Part shown: positions 56,176 through 64,000 of the stretch, one piece after another | Layout: each line of letters begins with the position of its first letter | Numbering within the stretch: the stretch's first letter is position 1 | Assembly (NCBI GenBank): GCA_020638995.1 | Contig: JACKHM010000002.1 | Location: 2,232,001 to 2,296,000 of the forward strand | Direction: 5' to 3' | DNA from: Planctomycetaceae bacterium | GTDB lineage: Bacteria > Planctomycetota > Planctomycetia > Pirellulales > Pirellulaceae | DNA length: 64,000 nucleotides | Translations under genes and position numbers: made by a program | The notes under the pieces: model-generated | What the model was told of the DNA's origin: nothing | Database searches by the model: none | Seen by the model: the letters and a program-made list of their open reading frames with translations, nothing else

Positions 56176-57636
56176 ATGAAGTTCCGAACCAGCCATCAAC
56201 CGGACGATCGGCCCAGACGTCAAGGACCACCGAATTATTTTGCCAGGTCGACGCAGGTACGAGTGTTGATCATGGTGTTCTCGTTGTTGCTGGTCATGGC
56301 CTTGATGATCGAGGCCAGAAAACCCGAAAACTGGGAATGGATGTGGGCAGGCGTGAGGACGCGAACTACGACGTTATCCGTCGACGAGGATATCGATACG
56401 AAGCTGCCTCCCCAACCAGAACAAGCGAAGGATCCGCCGGGGACCGTGTACGCAAACGAGCGGACGGCACCTATCACAGCTTCACCCGCGGAACTGATGG
56501 AAACAGACGCGGCCGCCGAAGAAGACGAAAACGCTCGCGAGCGGATACGGCGCGATGCTTGGCGTGGTTTGTTGAAACAACTCAACCGTGAAGAGCGAAC
56601 TGTCTTGGAACGTGTGCTGCGCGCCTCCCGTGGTGGTCCTGAACTGTCGCCCGAAGATCTCGAAAACTGGTCCGTCACGTTTCAACAAATCGATCAAAGT
56701 TGGAACGACTATCTCACGAAAGCGAACGACGCCGTCTTGGTGGCCGGCGATAGCCTGCCTTCCGAGCAACGCACGCATCTGTTGAATGTCTTGCGTGAGT
56801 TGGAACTTGAATGGAGCAATCTTCTACGCCCCGCGCTGAGTGCCGTGCTAGAAGACCGACCGTGGATGGACTTGGAACGCGATGCATTAGCAAAGCTACA
56901 AACGACACTCGATCAGTTAGCGCTTGCGGCGATTCGAGACGATATGGTGTGGCGGCCTGAGGAACAGACCGCGTGGTTCCGCAGCTTCGAGAAACTAAAG
57001 TCATTGACGGATCGTGAATTGAAGGAGCAGTCTCTCGGAAGCGTCGGCTTCGTGCAATTGTTTCGTCAGACCAACGAGTATCGAGGTAAATTGGTCACGG
57101 TTCGTGGTACGGCTGAATTGGCATACCACGTCCCCGCACCCAAGAACGACTTGGGTATTGAACGCTACTATGTGTTCTGGCTCCGGCCCAGCGACGGAGC
57201 CGACGCACCGCTCGTTGCTTATGCGTTGGAGTTACCTCCGGGCTTTCCGAATGTCGGAAGCGATCACACGAACTTGCGCGAGGAAATGACCTTCACTGGC
57301 TACTTTTTTAAACGCTGGGCGTATGGCGCTCGCGATGGAATTCGCACCGCGCCGCTGGTATTAGCAAATCGGCCATCTTGGCAACCGGCGAAGCCCATTT
57401 TTTCTGCCGAGCGACCTTCTGTCGGGATGATGGTAGTCGCAGTGCTCGCCATCGCCTTGCTTGCCGTCGCTATTGCTTGGTGGGTTTACAAGTCAAGCAA
57501 CGCGCGAATGGCTCCGCGACAGGCTGAGGGAAAAGAGCCAACGCCCAACCAGTTCGCCGCCATGGCCGCCCACAAGATTGGCCCCACAGTTACTGAAGCG
57601 TTACAGAAGCGTTCCGAGCGAGACAAACAAGATTGA
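56176..57636 (+). CDS. Bitopic membrane protein with a shared unknown domain (paralogue A)
   Basis: A 486-residue protein. One N-terminal helix (VLIMVFSLLLVMALMIEA, about residues 30-47), a long acidic and helical outside region, then a beta-rich domain at about 297-410, and a second helix at about 416-438 (VGMMVVAVLAIALLAVAIAWW). The domain contains GKLVTVRGTAELAYHV, GIERYYVFWLRP, ALELPPGFPN, LREEMTFTGYFFKRWAY and APLVLANRPSWQP. The same blocks appear in the next gene. I do not recognise the family; an OB-like beta-barrel is a guess. It is the first of two genes 47 bases apart and is likely co-transcribed with the second. Confidence 0.82.
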   Translation: MKFRTSHQPDDRPRRQGPPNYFARSTQVRVLIMVFSLLLVMALMIEARKPENWEWMWAGVRTRTTTLSVDEDIDTKLPPQPEQAKDPPGTVYANERTAPITASPAELMETDAAAEEDENARERIRRDAWRGLLKQLNREERTVLERVLRASRGGPELSPEDLENWSVTFQQIDQSWNDYLTKANDAVLVAGDSLPSEQRTHLLNVLRELELEWSNLLRPALSAVLEDRPWMDLERDALAKLQTTLDQLALAAIRDDMVWRPEEQTAWFRSFEKLKSLTDRELKEQSLGSVGFVQLFRQTNEYRGKLVTVRGTAELAYHVPAPKNDLGIERYYVFWLRPSDGADAPLVAYALELPPGFPNVGSDHTNLREEMTFTGYFFKRWAYGARDGIRTAPLVLANRPSWQPAKPIFSAERPSVGMMVVAVLAIALLAVAIAWWVYKSSNARMAPRQAEGKEPTPNQFAAMAAHKIGPTVTEALQKRSERDKQD

Positions 57637-57683
57637 CGAAAGGATGAGTTCCCGAGTTGATAGACAATTCCCCCAACCGTTCA

Positions 57684-59216
57684 ATGCGTTTGCTCCGAAT
57701 TCCGATCGCCGCGGTGCTGATTATCGCGTTACTTGCGACAACGCAGCTTTCATGGGCGCAAGATACATCGTCCGTTGGGAAAACTGCGCAAACGCCCAGT
57801 TCGAACACTCAACCGGTTGAGAGCTTACCGTGGGCCGATCAACAAGACCACATCGGTGACTTGCCGGCGCGTCGACTTGTCCACGCACGCGAGTTTCTTA
57901 ACCTGCTGAGCATCGACGAAAGTCAGCTGGCATCGTTTGCGGATGGCGAGCCACTAGGACCTCAAGACGAAGAAACGGTTCGACGCATCTTATATCGTAT
58001 GCCCCGCTTTGCATTGAACGATTTGCATCGGTGGGCAGAAACGACGAAAGACCTCGAGCCCTTAATTAACTCGCCCGAGGAGCATCGCGCCGACACGTTT
58101 TTGCTGCGGGGTCGAACGACCAACATCGAGCGAGTCGAGCTTCTGGCAGAAGCCGTCGAACGACTCGAATTCGATCACTATTTCCGTGTCGGCGTCGATC
58201 TTGATGATTCACCGCACCATGCCGTCGTGTGTTGTCGTCGAATTCCGCTCGCATGGGCATCGGGTGAAATCCTCGGTGAACCGATCGTTGCAACCGCGTT
58301 GTTCATGAAGCTATGCGGCGGGGATACCAAGCATGCAGAGCTAGCGTTCGCGGCGCCGCACGTCGGATGGTTACCGTCGCAGCAAAACGACTCCGCCGGC
58401 ATCACATCAGACATGGTGACACTTGCACAATTGGGTATGGACGCCAGCCTGTTCGACGAAGTCCGAAGCTTGAATCGCAAGCCAATTACCCAGGCCGACC
58501 GCGAGTGCTTTTATCAATTGCTGTCGGTAGTCGGTCATGCTGATCCGAAAACGATCCGCGAACATGCGAGACCGAATGTTGATCTCGCTCCGTTGCTCCA
58601 GGAGCCGACGAAGCAACACGGTCGCCTGATGGTGGTGCGAGGAACGGCGCGACGCGCGATGAACATTCGCGTTGACGACGAAGACATCAAGGAGCGTTTT
58701 GGAATTGACCACTACTATCAGATCGATGTATTCATTCCGCTCGGCAATCAAGTCGTGCGACTGGGAAAACAGGACGAGGGCGAAAGCCCAACATTTACCA
58801 ATACATATCCCACGACAGTCTGTGTGCTGAGGCTGCCACCTGGCCTGCCGGAAGGTACGGACATTCGCGAAGAAGTTTCGATTCCGGCAGCTTGTTTCAA
58901 GCTGTGGGCATATCGCTCTCGCTTTGTGTCGGAATTCGACCAAAAGCAACTGCAGGTCAGCCCGATGTTCATCGGTGCCGAACCGCAGGTGATCAAGTTC
59001 AGCTCGGCGCCAAACCCGTACTTCGGGTTCGCCGTCGCTGGATTTTTTGTCGCGGCACTGGCCATCACATGGTTCGCTTTGTGGCGAAGCGGCAAGAACG
59101 ATTCGAAGTTCACGCGCGACGTACTTGCTCGCCGCCGCGAAGCACCGTCCGACCGGTCGTTGAACGACGCAGGAATCGAAGAGCAAGCCGAGCCGGATTT
59201 CACGAAGTGGGACTAG
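57684..59216 (+). CDS. Exported membrane protein with two copies of the shared unknown domain (paralogue B)
   Basis: A 510-residue protein from ATG 57684 (TTG 57657 is also in frame). A signal peptide ends near SWAQ. The first domain copy (about residues 125-225) contains FLLRGRTTNIERVELL, EFDHYFRVGV and ALFMKLCGGD. The second (about 320-440) has GRLMVVRGTARRAMNI, GIDHYYQIDVFIP, VLRLPPGLPEG, REEVSIPAACFKLWAYR and FIGAEPQV. A single helix at about 446-468 (YFGFAVAGFFVAALAITWFALW) and a short charged tail follow. The copies match each other and the domain in paralogue A. The protein is anchored with its domains outside the membrane. Function unknown. Confidence 0.82.
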   Translation: MRLLRIPIAAVLIIALLATTQLSWAQDTSSVGKTAQTPSSNTQPVESLPWADQQDHIGDLPARRLVHAREFLNLLSIDESQLASFADGEPLGPQDEETVRRILYRMPRFALNDLHRWAETTKDLEPLINSPEEHRADTFLLRGRTTNIERVELLAEAVERLEFDHYFRVGVDLDDSPHHAVVCCRRIPLAWASGEILGEPIVATALFMKLCGGDTKHAELAFAAPHVGWLPSQQNDSAGITSDMVTLAQLGMDASLFDEVRSLNRKPITQADRECFYQLLSVVGHADPKTIREHARPNVDLAPLLQEPTKQHGRLMVVRGTARRAMNIRVDDEDIKERFGIDHYYQIDVFIPLGNQVVRLGKQDEGESPTFTNTYPTTVCVLRLPPGLPEGTDIREEVSIPAACFKLWAYRSRFVSEFDQKQLQVSPMFIGAEPQVIKFSSAPNPYFGFAVAGFFVAALAITWFALWRSGKNDSKFTRDVLARRREAPSDRSLNDAGIEEQAEPDFTKWD

Positions 59217-59403
59217 GCGGCAATTGAGTGCCGATTCGGGACCGTCGATTCTTCAATTGTGCAAGTTACCGCTGACTTGTCCCTCGGCATTTTTTCTCCC
59301 TACTTGACGTCCGGCGTTTGAAGTCGATATTCGAGTGCAGTTGAAGTCCGCCATTGCCACCGCCCAACGGTGGCCTTACTCGCGACCCCTTCGGAGACTT
59401 GTC

Positions 59404-60351
59404 ATGCGTCGAGCTAAGATCACAGTCGTAGGTGCTGGAAACGTCGGAGCAACAACCGCACACTGGTGTGCGGCGGCGGAATTGGGTGACGTTGTCTTGG
59501 TCGACATTCCACAGGCTGGCGATATGCCCAAGGGCAAAGCGCTCGATTTGATGCAAGCTTCGCCCATTGTCGGTTTTGATTCGAACATTGTTGGTACAAC
59601 GGACTATGAACCAACACGAGGTAGCGATGTCGTAGTTATAACCGCTGGAATTCCACGTAAGCCCGGCATGAGCCGCGACGATCTGCTCAGCACGAATGCA
59701 AAGATCGTAAGCGCAGTCACCGAGCAGATTAAAGAAACAAGCCCAGACGCCATTATTATCGTCGTCAGTAATCCGCTCGACGCGATGGTTCAACAAGCTC
59801 AAAAGGTGAGCGGTTTTCCGCCGAACCGCGTGATCGGACAAGCCGGAGTTCTCGATACCGCGCGTTATCGCACATTCCTGGCCATGGAGTTGGGCGTGAG
59901 CGTTGAAGATATATCAGCGCTCTTGCTGGGCGGGCACGGAGACACGATGGTTCCGATGCCGAGTTGCACGTCGGTCGGTGGTATCCCAGTGACACAGTTG
60001 ATCAGCGAAGAGAGACTGGCTGAGATCGTTGATCGCACGCGTAAGGGCGGTGCTGAAATTGTAGGACTTCTGAAAACAGGCAGCGCTTATTACGCGCCCG
60101 CGGCGGCCACCGCTCAAATGGTCGAGGCCATCGTTCGAGACAAGAAGCGGCTCATTCCATGTGCAGCCTACTGCGACAAAGAATACGGAGTTGGCGGCTA
60201 CTACGTTGGCGTACCGGTCATTCTCGGTAGCAACGGTGTCGAGAAGATCATCGAGCTTGAACTATCTACTCAAGAACAAGCCGACTTCAAAAAGAGTGTC
60301 GACGCAGTGCATGAACTTGTCTCGACGATGAACGAGCTGATGGGTGACTAG
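59404..60351 (+). CDS. mdh: Malate dehydrogenase (LDH-like type)
   Basis: A 315-residue protein from ATG 59404 with a GGAGA SD. The Rossmann motif is ITVVGAGNVGATTAHW. The substrate-binding loop shows AGIPRKPGMSRDDLL with the arginines expected for malate. The catalytic histidine is in LLLGGHGDTMVPMP. It oxidises malate with NAD in the TCA cycle. The frame starts earlier at 59335, but the SD and motif positions favour 59404. It is probably transcribed together with nothing; the next gene begins 212 bases later. Confidence 0.97.
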   Translation: MRRAKITVVGAGNVGATTAHWCAAAELGDVVLVDIPQAGDMPKGKALDLMQASPIVGFDSNIVGTTDYEPTRGSDVVVITAGIPRKPGMSRDDLLSTNAKIVSAVTEQIKETSPDAIIIVVSNPLDAMVQQAQKVSGFPPNRVIGQAGVLDTARYRTFLAMELGVSVEDISALLLGGHGDTMVPMPSCTSVGGIPVTQLISEERLAEIVDRTRKGGAEIVGLLKTGSAYYAPAAATAQMVEAIVRDKKRLIPCAAYCDKEYGVGGYYVGVPVILGSNGVEKIIELELSTQEQADFKKSVDAVHELVSTMNELMGD

Positions 60352-60563
60352 TCGCCCGCTCGCTAGCAGTCCGACGCCTCTTTCTGAGTCGTTGGAGTTG
60401 ACTTTTGACGATCGCTAACTTACAACGCGACGTCTTAAACCGTGGTGAGTTTGGCTGGAATTTCTCCCATAGCAAAACTCGTTTGACTCATGACAAATTT
60501 CGCACATTGCTTCGTGATAGGAACGGAAGCCTTCGCGAAGCCTCTTCCCCCAAGCGATCCAAT

Positions 60564-61328
60564 ATGAATCGAATTCAGCTTGCGCCTGAACCAACTGTCC
60601 TCACGCCCTCCAAGCCCGTATTTGATTTAAAACAAACTGGTGGCAGTGCCAGTCACCACCCCAGCCAACATTGTTCCTTGTTCACCCCCATGCACTACGA
60701 GCGGAAGTATGCGTATCCGCTTTTAATTTGGCTGCACGGCCCCGGCGATGACGAACGACAGCTACAACGTGTCATGCCGTTAATCAGCATGAGAAACTAC
60801 GCGGCAGTGGGCCCTCGTGGAACGCAACGCATGGAAGCGAAGGGTTACACTTGGGGGGAAGCCGACCAGTCACTCATCTCAGCCGAACAACGTGTCTTTG
60901 ACTGCCTTGAATCCGCTCGCTCCAAGTTCAACATCGCGCAACATCGAATCTTTCTCGGAGGATTCGAGGCCGGTGGGACGACAGCGTTTCAAATTGGGTT
61001 GCGAAATCCGAATCGTTTCGCTGGAGTGTTGTCGCTCGGCGGACCATTCCCGATGAACCGGACACCACTCACACGCTTGGACGAGGCGCGTTCACTGCCC
61101 TTGTTCATCGCGCAAGGCAGGGATTCCGAACTCTATCCGATCGATCGCACATGCGATGAGTTGCGTCTTTTTCACGTTGCGGGGCTCTCGGTCACGCTGC
61201 GACAGTATCCGTGTGGCGATGAACTGAACACGCAGATGCTGTCGGATATGGATCGCTGGATGATGGAAATTGTCACAGGCATCACTTCCGAAGCAACATC
61301 CTCCGACTCTTCCGGCGAGTGGAACTGA
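60564..61328 (+). CDS. Esterase-fold protein lacking the catalytic triad
   Basis: A 254-residue alpha/beta-hydrolase-like protein from ATG 60564. The oxyanion region YPLLIWLHGPGDDE (about residues 51-64), the strand-elbow HRIFLGGFEAGGTTAF and the RDSELYP acid block follow the phospholipase/carboxylesterase pattern. However, the nucleophile Ser is replaced by E135 (GFEAGG), and the usual catalytic His position in YPCGDE is D219. D187 is kept. The protein has no signal peptide. It is therefore likely a structural or ligand-binding pseudoenzyme, or it uses another chemistry. The frame opens at 60405, where an unsupported leader would be added. Confidence 0.85.
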   Translation: MNRIQLAPEPTVLTPSKPVFDLKQTGGSASHHPSQHCSLFTPMHYERKYAYPLLIWLHGPGDDERQLQRVMPLISMRNYAAVGPRGTQRMEAKGYTWGEADQSLISAEQRVFDCLESARSKFNIAQHRIFLGGFEAGGTTAFQIGLRNPNRFAGVLSLGGPFPMNRTPLTRLDEARSLPLFIAQGRDSELYPIDRTCDELRLFHVAGLSVTLRQYPCGDELNTQMLSDMDRWMMEIVTGITSEATSSDSSGEWN

Positions 61329-61555
61329 TCCTATTAGTTTTGGGTCATCGAGCTTGCGCAAGGCGACCTAATTCTCGTCTCGCACCGAATGCACTATCGT
61401 CGCGATCGCTGTTAGCTAGCACGGCGATCCGTTGTCACTCGCGTTGACAACCCGGGCGGCTTTCGAGTACAAACTCGCCGCTTTTCTACGGCTCAGCGGT
61501 ACTTTTTTCGCTGTTGAGAGTTTGTTGGGCATTCGCCGAAACGCATTAGGTTCAC

Positions 61556-64000
61556 ATGGCTTCCGAGCAATCTGCGCAACCGAATTCCTCGCCACCAGAA
61601 GACGTCAGTTCGTCGCGACTGTGGCAGGTGATGCGCGATGTCTGGACGCACATCCAGCGGAATCCGCTTCAGAACATCACCATCATTCTTGCGGTTGTCA
61701 CTGCAGTCGTGGGAATGGGTATCGGCTTGCGATTGCTCTCGCCGGAGCCAGAGGTGTCACAACGTGAACCATCTGGCACGTTGGCGGAAGCGCTCGATGC
61801 AATGGATGCGGACGATCGAGAAACGGCTCGTTCGATCGCAGCCGATCTACGTTTGATTGACGACCTACCTGAGGAAGACCGCGGTGGCCCCGCTTATGTG
61901 CTGGGCGTGGCAATGGCTCACGATGCGGAAGAAGAGTGGAATGAAAGTGAACGACGCGTTCGCTTCCTACTCGCGGCTCGCTATTTAGAAGAGGCCAAGG
62001 AGGCGGGCTTTCCGAGCGAGCGAAAAGGGCACGGGTTGTACATGCTTGGCAAATCGCTCCACGATGCGGGGCACTACGCAAAGAGCCTGCCCGCCTTGCA
62101 AGAAGCTCTTGATGCCAATTTTTCCCGACGCACCGAGATACTTGGCCTGCTTGCAGATGCACACCTACGCGACGCCAATCCTCGCTATAAGCAGGCTCTC
62201 GAATACAACCGCGAATACCTCTCCGACGATGCATTGAGTTTCGACGATCGGTACTCAGCGTTGATGACTCAGGCGGAGATCATGTTCGGATTGGGTGAAT
62301 TCGCGAACTGTGAGGGATCGATTTCTGCGATTCCGGAAGCTTCGCCGCACTACGCGTCCGCATTGTTACTGAAGAGTCGGTTGCTGTTACGTGATGGTGA
62401 TCGGTTGGCAACTCAAAGTTCCGATCCCTCGAAGGCCATCGCAGCCATCCAAACCTATGAACAAGTCCGCGAGCTACTAGGGCTCGCGCAAGTTCACGAT
62501 CCAACGAACCACACGCTAGCCAGGCAAGCACAGTACTTGACGGGCCTGACGTATCGCAAGACAGCTCCGCTGCGGGCGACCGATGCCGAGGAAACCGCTG
62601 ACTTGCGAGCAGCACTCGATCAGTTCGGGCGGACTCGTCGTTCGCACTTCGATACCGCGGAGGGACTCAGCGCGAGTCTCGAAGAGGCGGAGATCCACCA
62701 AATGTTGGGAGACGACAACGCGGCAATCAGCGCATTTCGGCGTACACTCCGTTTCGTCGCGGATGCCGTGGTCTACAATAACCCGTGGGTGCCCGAAGAC
62801 GAAATGAAGAACCGGATCGATGCAGCATACGCGATCTATCGCGATGCAGGTCAGTTCGAATTTGCAACAAAGCTGGCCTCGGCGATGACAACACTCTTCT
62901 CCGAAAGCCACGCGATCCAATTACAGGCCGAGACACGCGAGGCTGCGGCCCGCAAGCTCGCCGCAGACGCGGAGGACTTGCCACTATCGCAGGCGCAGCG
63001 ACTTCTCGTGGACTCGCGTACGGAGAATCGAAACGCTGGGGCGCTCTATGCCCAACTCGCCAAATTGCGATTTGCGACGAGAAACTATCCAGATGACCTT
63101 TGGAAGAGCGCCAACAACTATTTGCGTGGTCAAGACTACGAGCGCGCCGTGCGCTACTTAACACAATTCCTCAACACTCAAAATCGAGCCGGTCGACCGC
63201 CCGCATTGACGGCATTGGGAGAGGCGATGTTGGCGCTGCATGAACCCGAAAAAGCGCTGCCGTATCTCACCGAGTGTATTCAATACTATCCTCGCGATCC
63301 TCACAGCTATCGAGCGCGTGTGATCGCCGCTCAAGCTCAGCAAGAACTCGGAAATCTTGCTCAGGCCCAAGCATTGCTGGAAGCGAACCTCGACCATGAA
63401 TCGCTGACACCACAAAGTATTGAATGGCGAGAATCGCTGTTCGCACTCGGTGAACTCTTGTATCTCGATGGTGTTCGGCACGAGACACAGAGTCGCATGG
63501 GAGGAATTGCCGCAGAAGACGTAGCCAGCCGTAAGAATGCGATCCGACACCTCGAAGCGGCGCAAAAGGCGTTTCACGAATCAATTGCCAAACTGGATGA
63601 GGCGGTAACGCGCGATCCTGACGCCCGCCAGGCAATCGAAGCCCGCTATCGAATCGCCGAGTCGTATCGCCACGCCGCGAAGCTGCCACGCCGGAAACTC
63701 GAATACGTGACGATCGATACGACGCGAAAGAAACTTACCGAAGAATTGAATACCGAACTCAAAGCAGCCGAATCCGGCTATCGCGAGTTGATCGCGATCC
63801 TGAATAACAAGCAAGAACGATCCGAATTGTCCGGCATCGAACAACGCATCTTGCGTAACTGCTACTTCGCCCGAGCCGATGCCTTGTACGACTGGGAGCG
63901 ATATGAAGAGGCGATTCAAGCGTATTCCAATGCAACAAACCGTTACCAGCAAGAGCCGGAATCACTCGAAGCTTTCGTCCAAATCGCGAATTGCCATCGA
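61556..64000 (+). CDS. Membrane-anchored TPR-rich protein, 3' end beyond window
   Basis: From ATG 61556 the frame is open to base 64000 (815 codons) with no stop. One helix near residues 40-60 (ITIILAVVTAVVGMGIGLRL) anchors the protein after a polar N-terminus. The rest is helical TPR-like: YMLGKSLHDAGHYAKSLPALQEALDA, ALLLKSRLLLRDGDR, YERAVRYLTQFLNTQ, ALPYLTECIQYYPRDPHSYRA and YEEAIQAYSNAT. Such proteins often act as periplasmic scaffolds or in outer-membrane assembly, but nothing here defines the role. Its 3' end is outside the window. Confidence 0.92.
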   Translation, partial: MASEQSAQPNSSPPEDVSSSRLWQVMRDVWTHIQRNPLQNITIILAVVTAVVGMGIGLRLLSPEPEVSQREPSGTLAEALDAMDADDRETARSIAADLRLIDDLPEEDRGGPAYVLGVAMAHDAEEEWNESERRVRFLLAARYLEEAKEAGFPSERKGHGLYMLGKSLHDAGHYAKSLPALQEALDANFSRRTEILGLLADAHLRDANPRYKQALEYNREYLSDDALSFDDRYSALMTQAEIMFGLGEFANCEGSISAIPEASPHYASALLLKSRLLLRDGDRLATQSSDPSKAIAAIQTYEQVRELLGLAQVHDPTNHTLARQAQYLTGLTYRKTAPLRATDAEETADLRAALDQFGRTRRSHFDTAEGLSASLEEAEIHQMLGDDNAAISAFRRTLRFVADAVVYNNPWVPEDEMKNRIDAAYAIYRDAGQFEFATKLASAMTTLFSESHAIQLQAETREAAARKLAADAEDLPLSQAQRLLVDSRTENRNAGALYAQLAKLRFATRNYPDDLWKSANNYLRGQDYERAVRYLTQFLNTQNRAGRPPALTALGEAMLALHEPEKALPYLTECIQYYPRDPHSYRARVIAAQAQQELGNLAQAQALLEANLDHESLTPQSIEWRESLFALGELLYLDGVRHETQSRMGGIAAEDVASRKNAIRHLEAAQKAFHESIAKLDEAVTRDPDARQAIEARYRIAESYRHAAKLPRRKLEYVTIDTTRKKLTEELNTELKAAESGYRELIAILNNKQERSELSGIEQRILRNCYFARADALYDWERYEEAIQAYSNATNRYQQEPESLEAFVQIANCHR

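Noticed and set aside
1..64000. tRNA or rRNA genes
   Set aside because: No cloverleaf or rRNA core sequence was recognised on reading; a tRNAscan run would settle it.

Overview
The window looks like an ordinary chromosomal segment of a planctomycete, most likely of the Pirellulales/Rhodopirellula type. Diagnostic gene types include a Tat-exported DUF1501 protein beside a PSCyt1/DUF1549/DUF1553 cytochrome-like protein, two FGly sulfatases, a DUF1559 pseudopilin-like protein, an ECF sigma factor coupled to a FecR/LamG protein, and many secreted or TPR-rich proteins. Genes lie on both strands in short operons, often with ATGA overlaps. No rRNA, tRNA, CRISPR array, prophage or plasmid functions were recognised. 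Assignments rest on motif recognition only; no database search was run.

Layout. 1-2388 (minus): secreted SH3-like/TPR protein, open at the left edge. 2895-4691: lepA. 4786-9180 (minus): three-gene signalling operon (receiver-PP2C phosphatase, multi-PAS histidine kinase, single-domain response regulator). 9411-12781: lipoprotein, DUF1559 protein, calcineurin-like phosphoesterase. 12802-19509 (minus): ECF sigma, FecR/LamG protein, PSCyt1/DUF1549/DUF1553 protein interrupted by an in-frame TGA, and DUF1501. 19701-25000: esterase, sulfatase, zinc alcohol dehydrogenase, a gamma-glutamylcyclotransferase-like protein with an extra zinc ribbon, histidine phosphatase. 25108-29111: pentahaem cytochrome followed by a beta-propeller dehydrogenase-like protein. 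29195-36600 (minus): eight-gene cbb3-type oxidase operon with its own copper ATPase. 37217-40172: an outer-membrane protein gene split by an intact IS1380-family element. 40468-45812 (minus): SGNH protein, sulfatase, serA, serC. 46123-49523: Ser/Thr kinase, beta-barrel protein and a secreted repeat protein. 49710-54341 (minus): 1543-residue TPR protein. 54342-56175: a gene graveyard with a REP-like hairpin, an IS5-type remnant, an ECF sigma pseudogene and 35-bp repeats. 56176-59216: two membrane-anchored proteins sharing an unfamiliar domain. 59404-61328: mdh and an esterase-fold protein lacking its catalytic residues. 61556-64000: membrane-anchored TPR protein, open at the right edge.

How the genes may work together. 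The oxidase operon forms a respiratory module: oxidase core, dihaem electron-donor lipoprotein, copper loading and assembly. The ECF/FecR pair resembles cell-surface signalling units and lies directly upstream, on the same strand, of the PSCyt1-DUF1501 pair. The sulfatases, esterases and dehydrogenases fit degradation of sulfated polysaccharides, but that is inference. serA and serC form a serine-biosynthesis pair.

The most rewarding observations are the cleanly reversible IS1380 insertion, the in-frame TGA in the DUF1553 gene, the ECF sigma pseudogene, the three-copy domain at 56-59 kb, the esterase-fold protein with Glu in place of the nucleophile, and several palindromic or tandem repeats.
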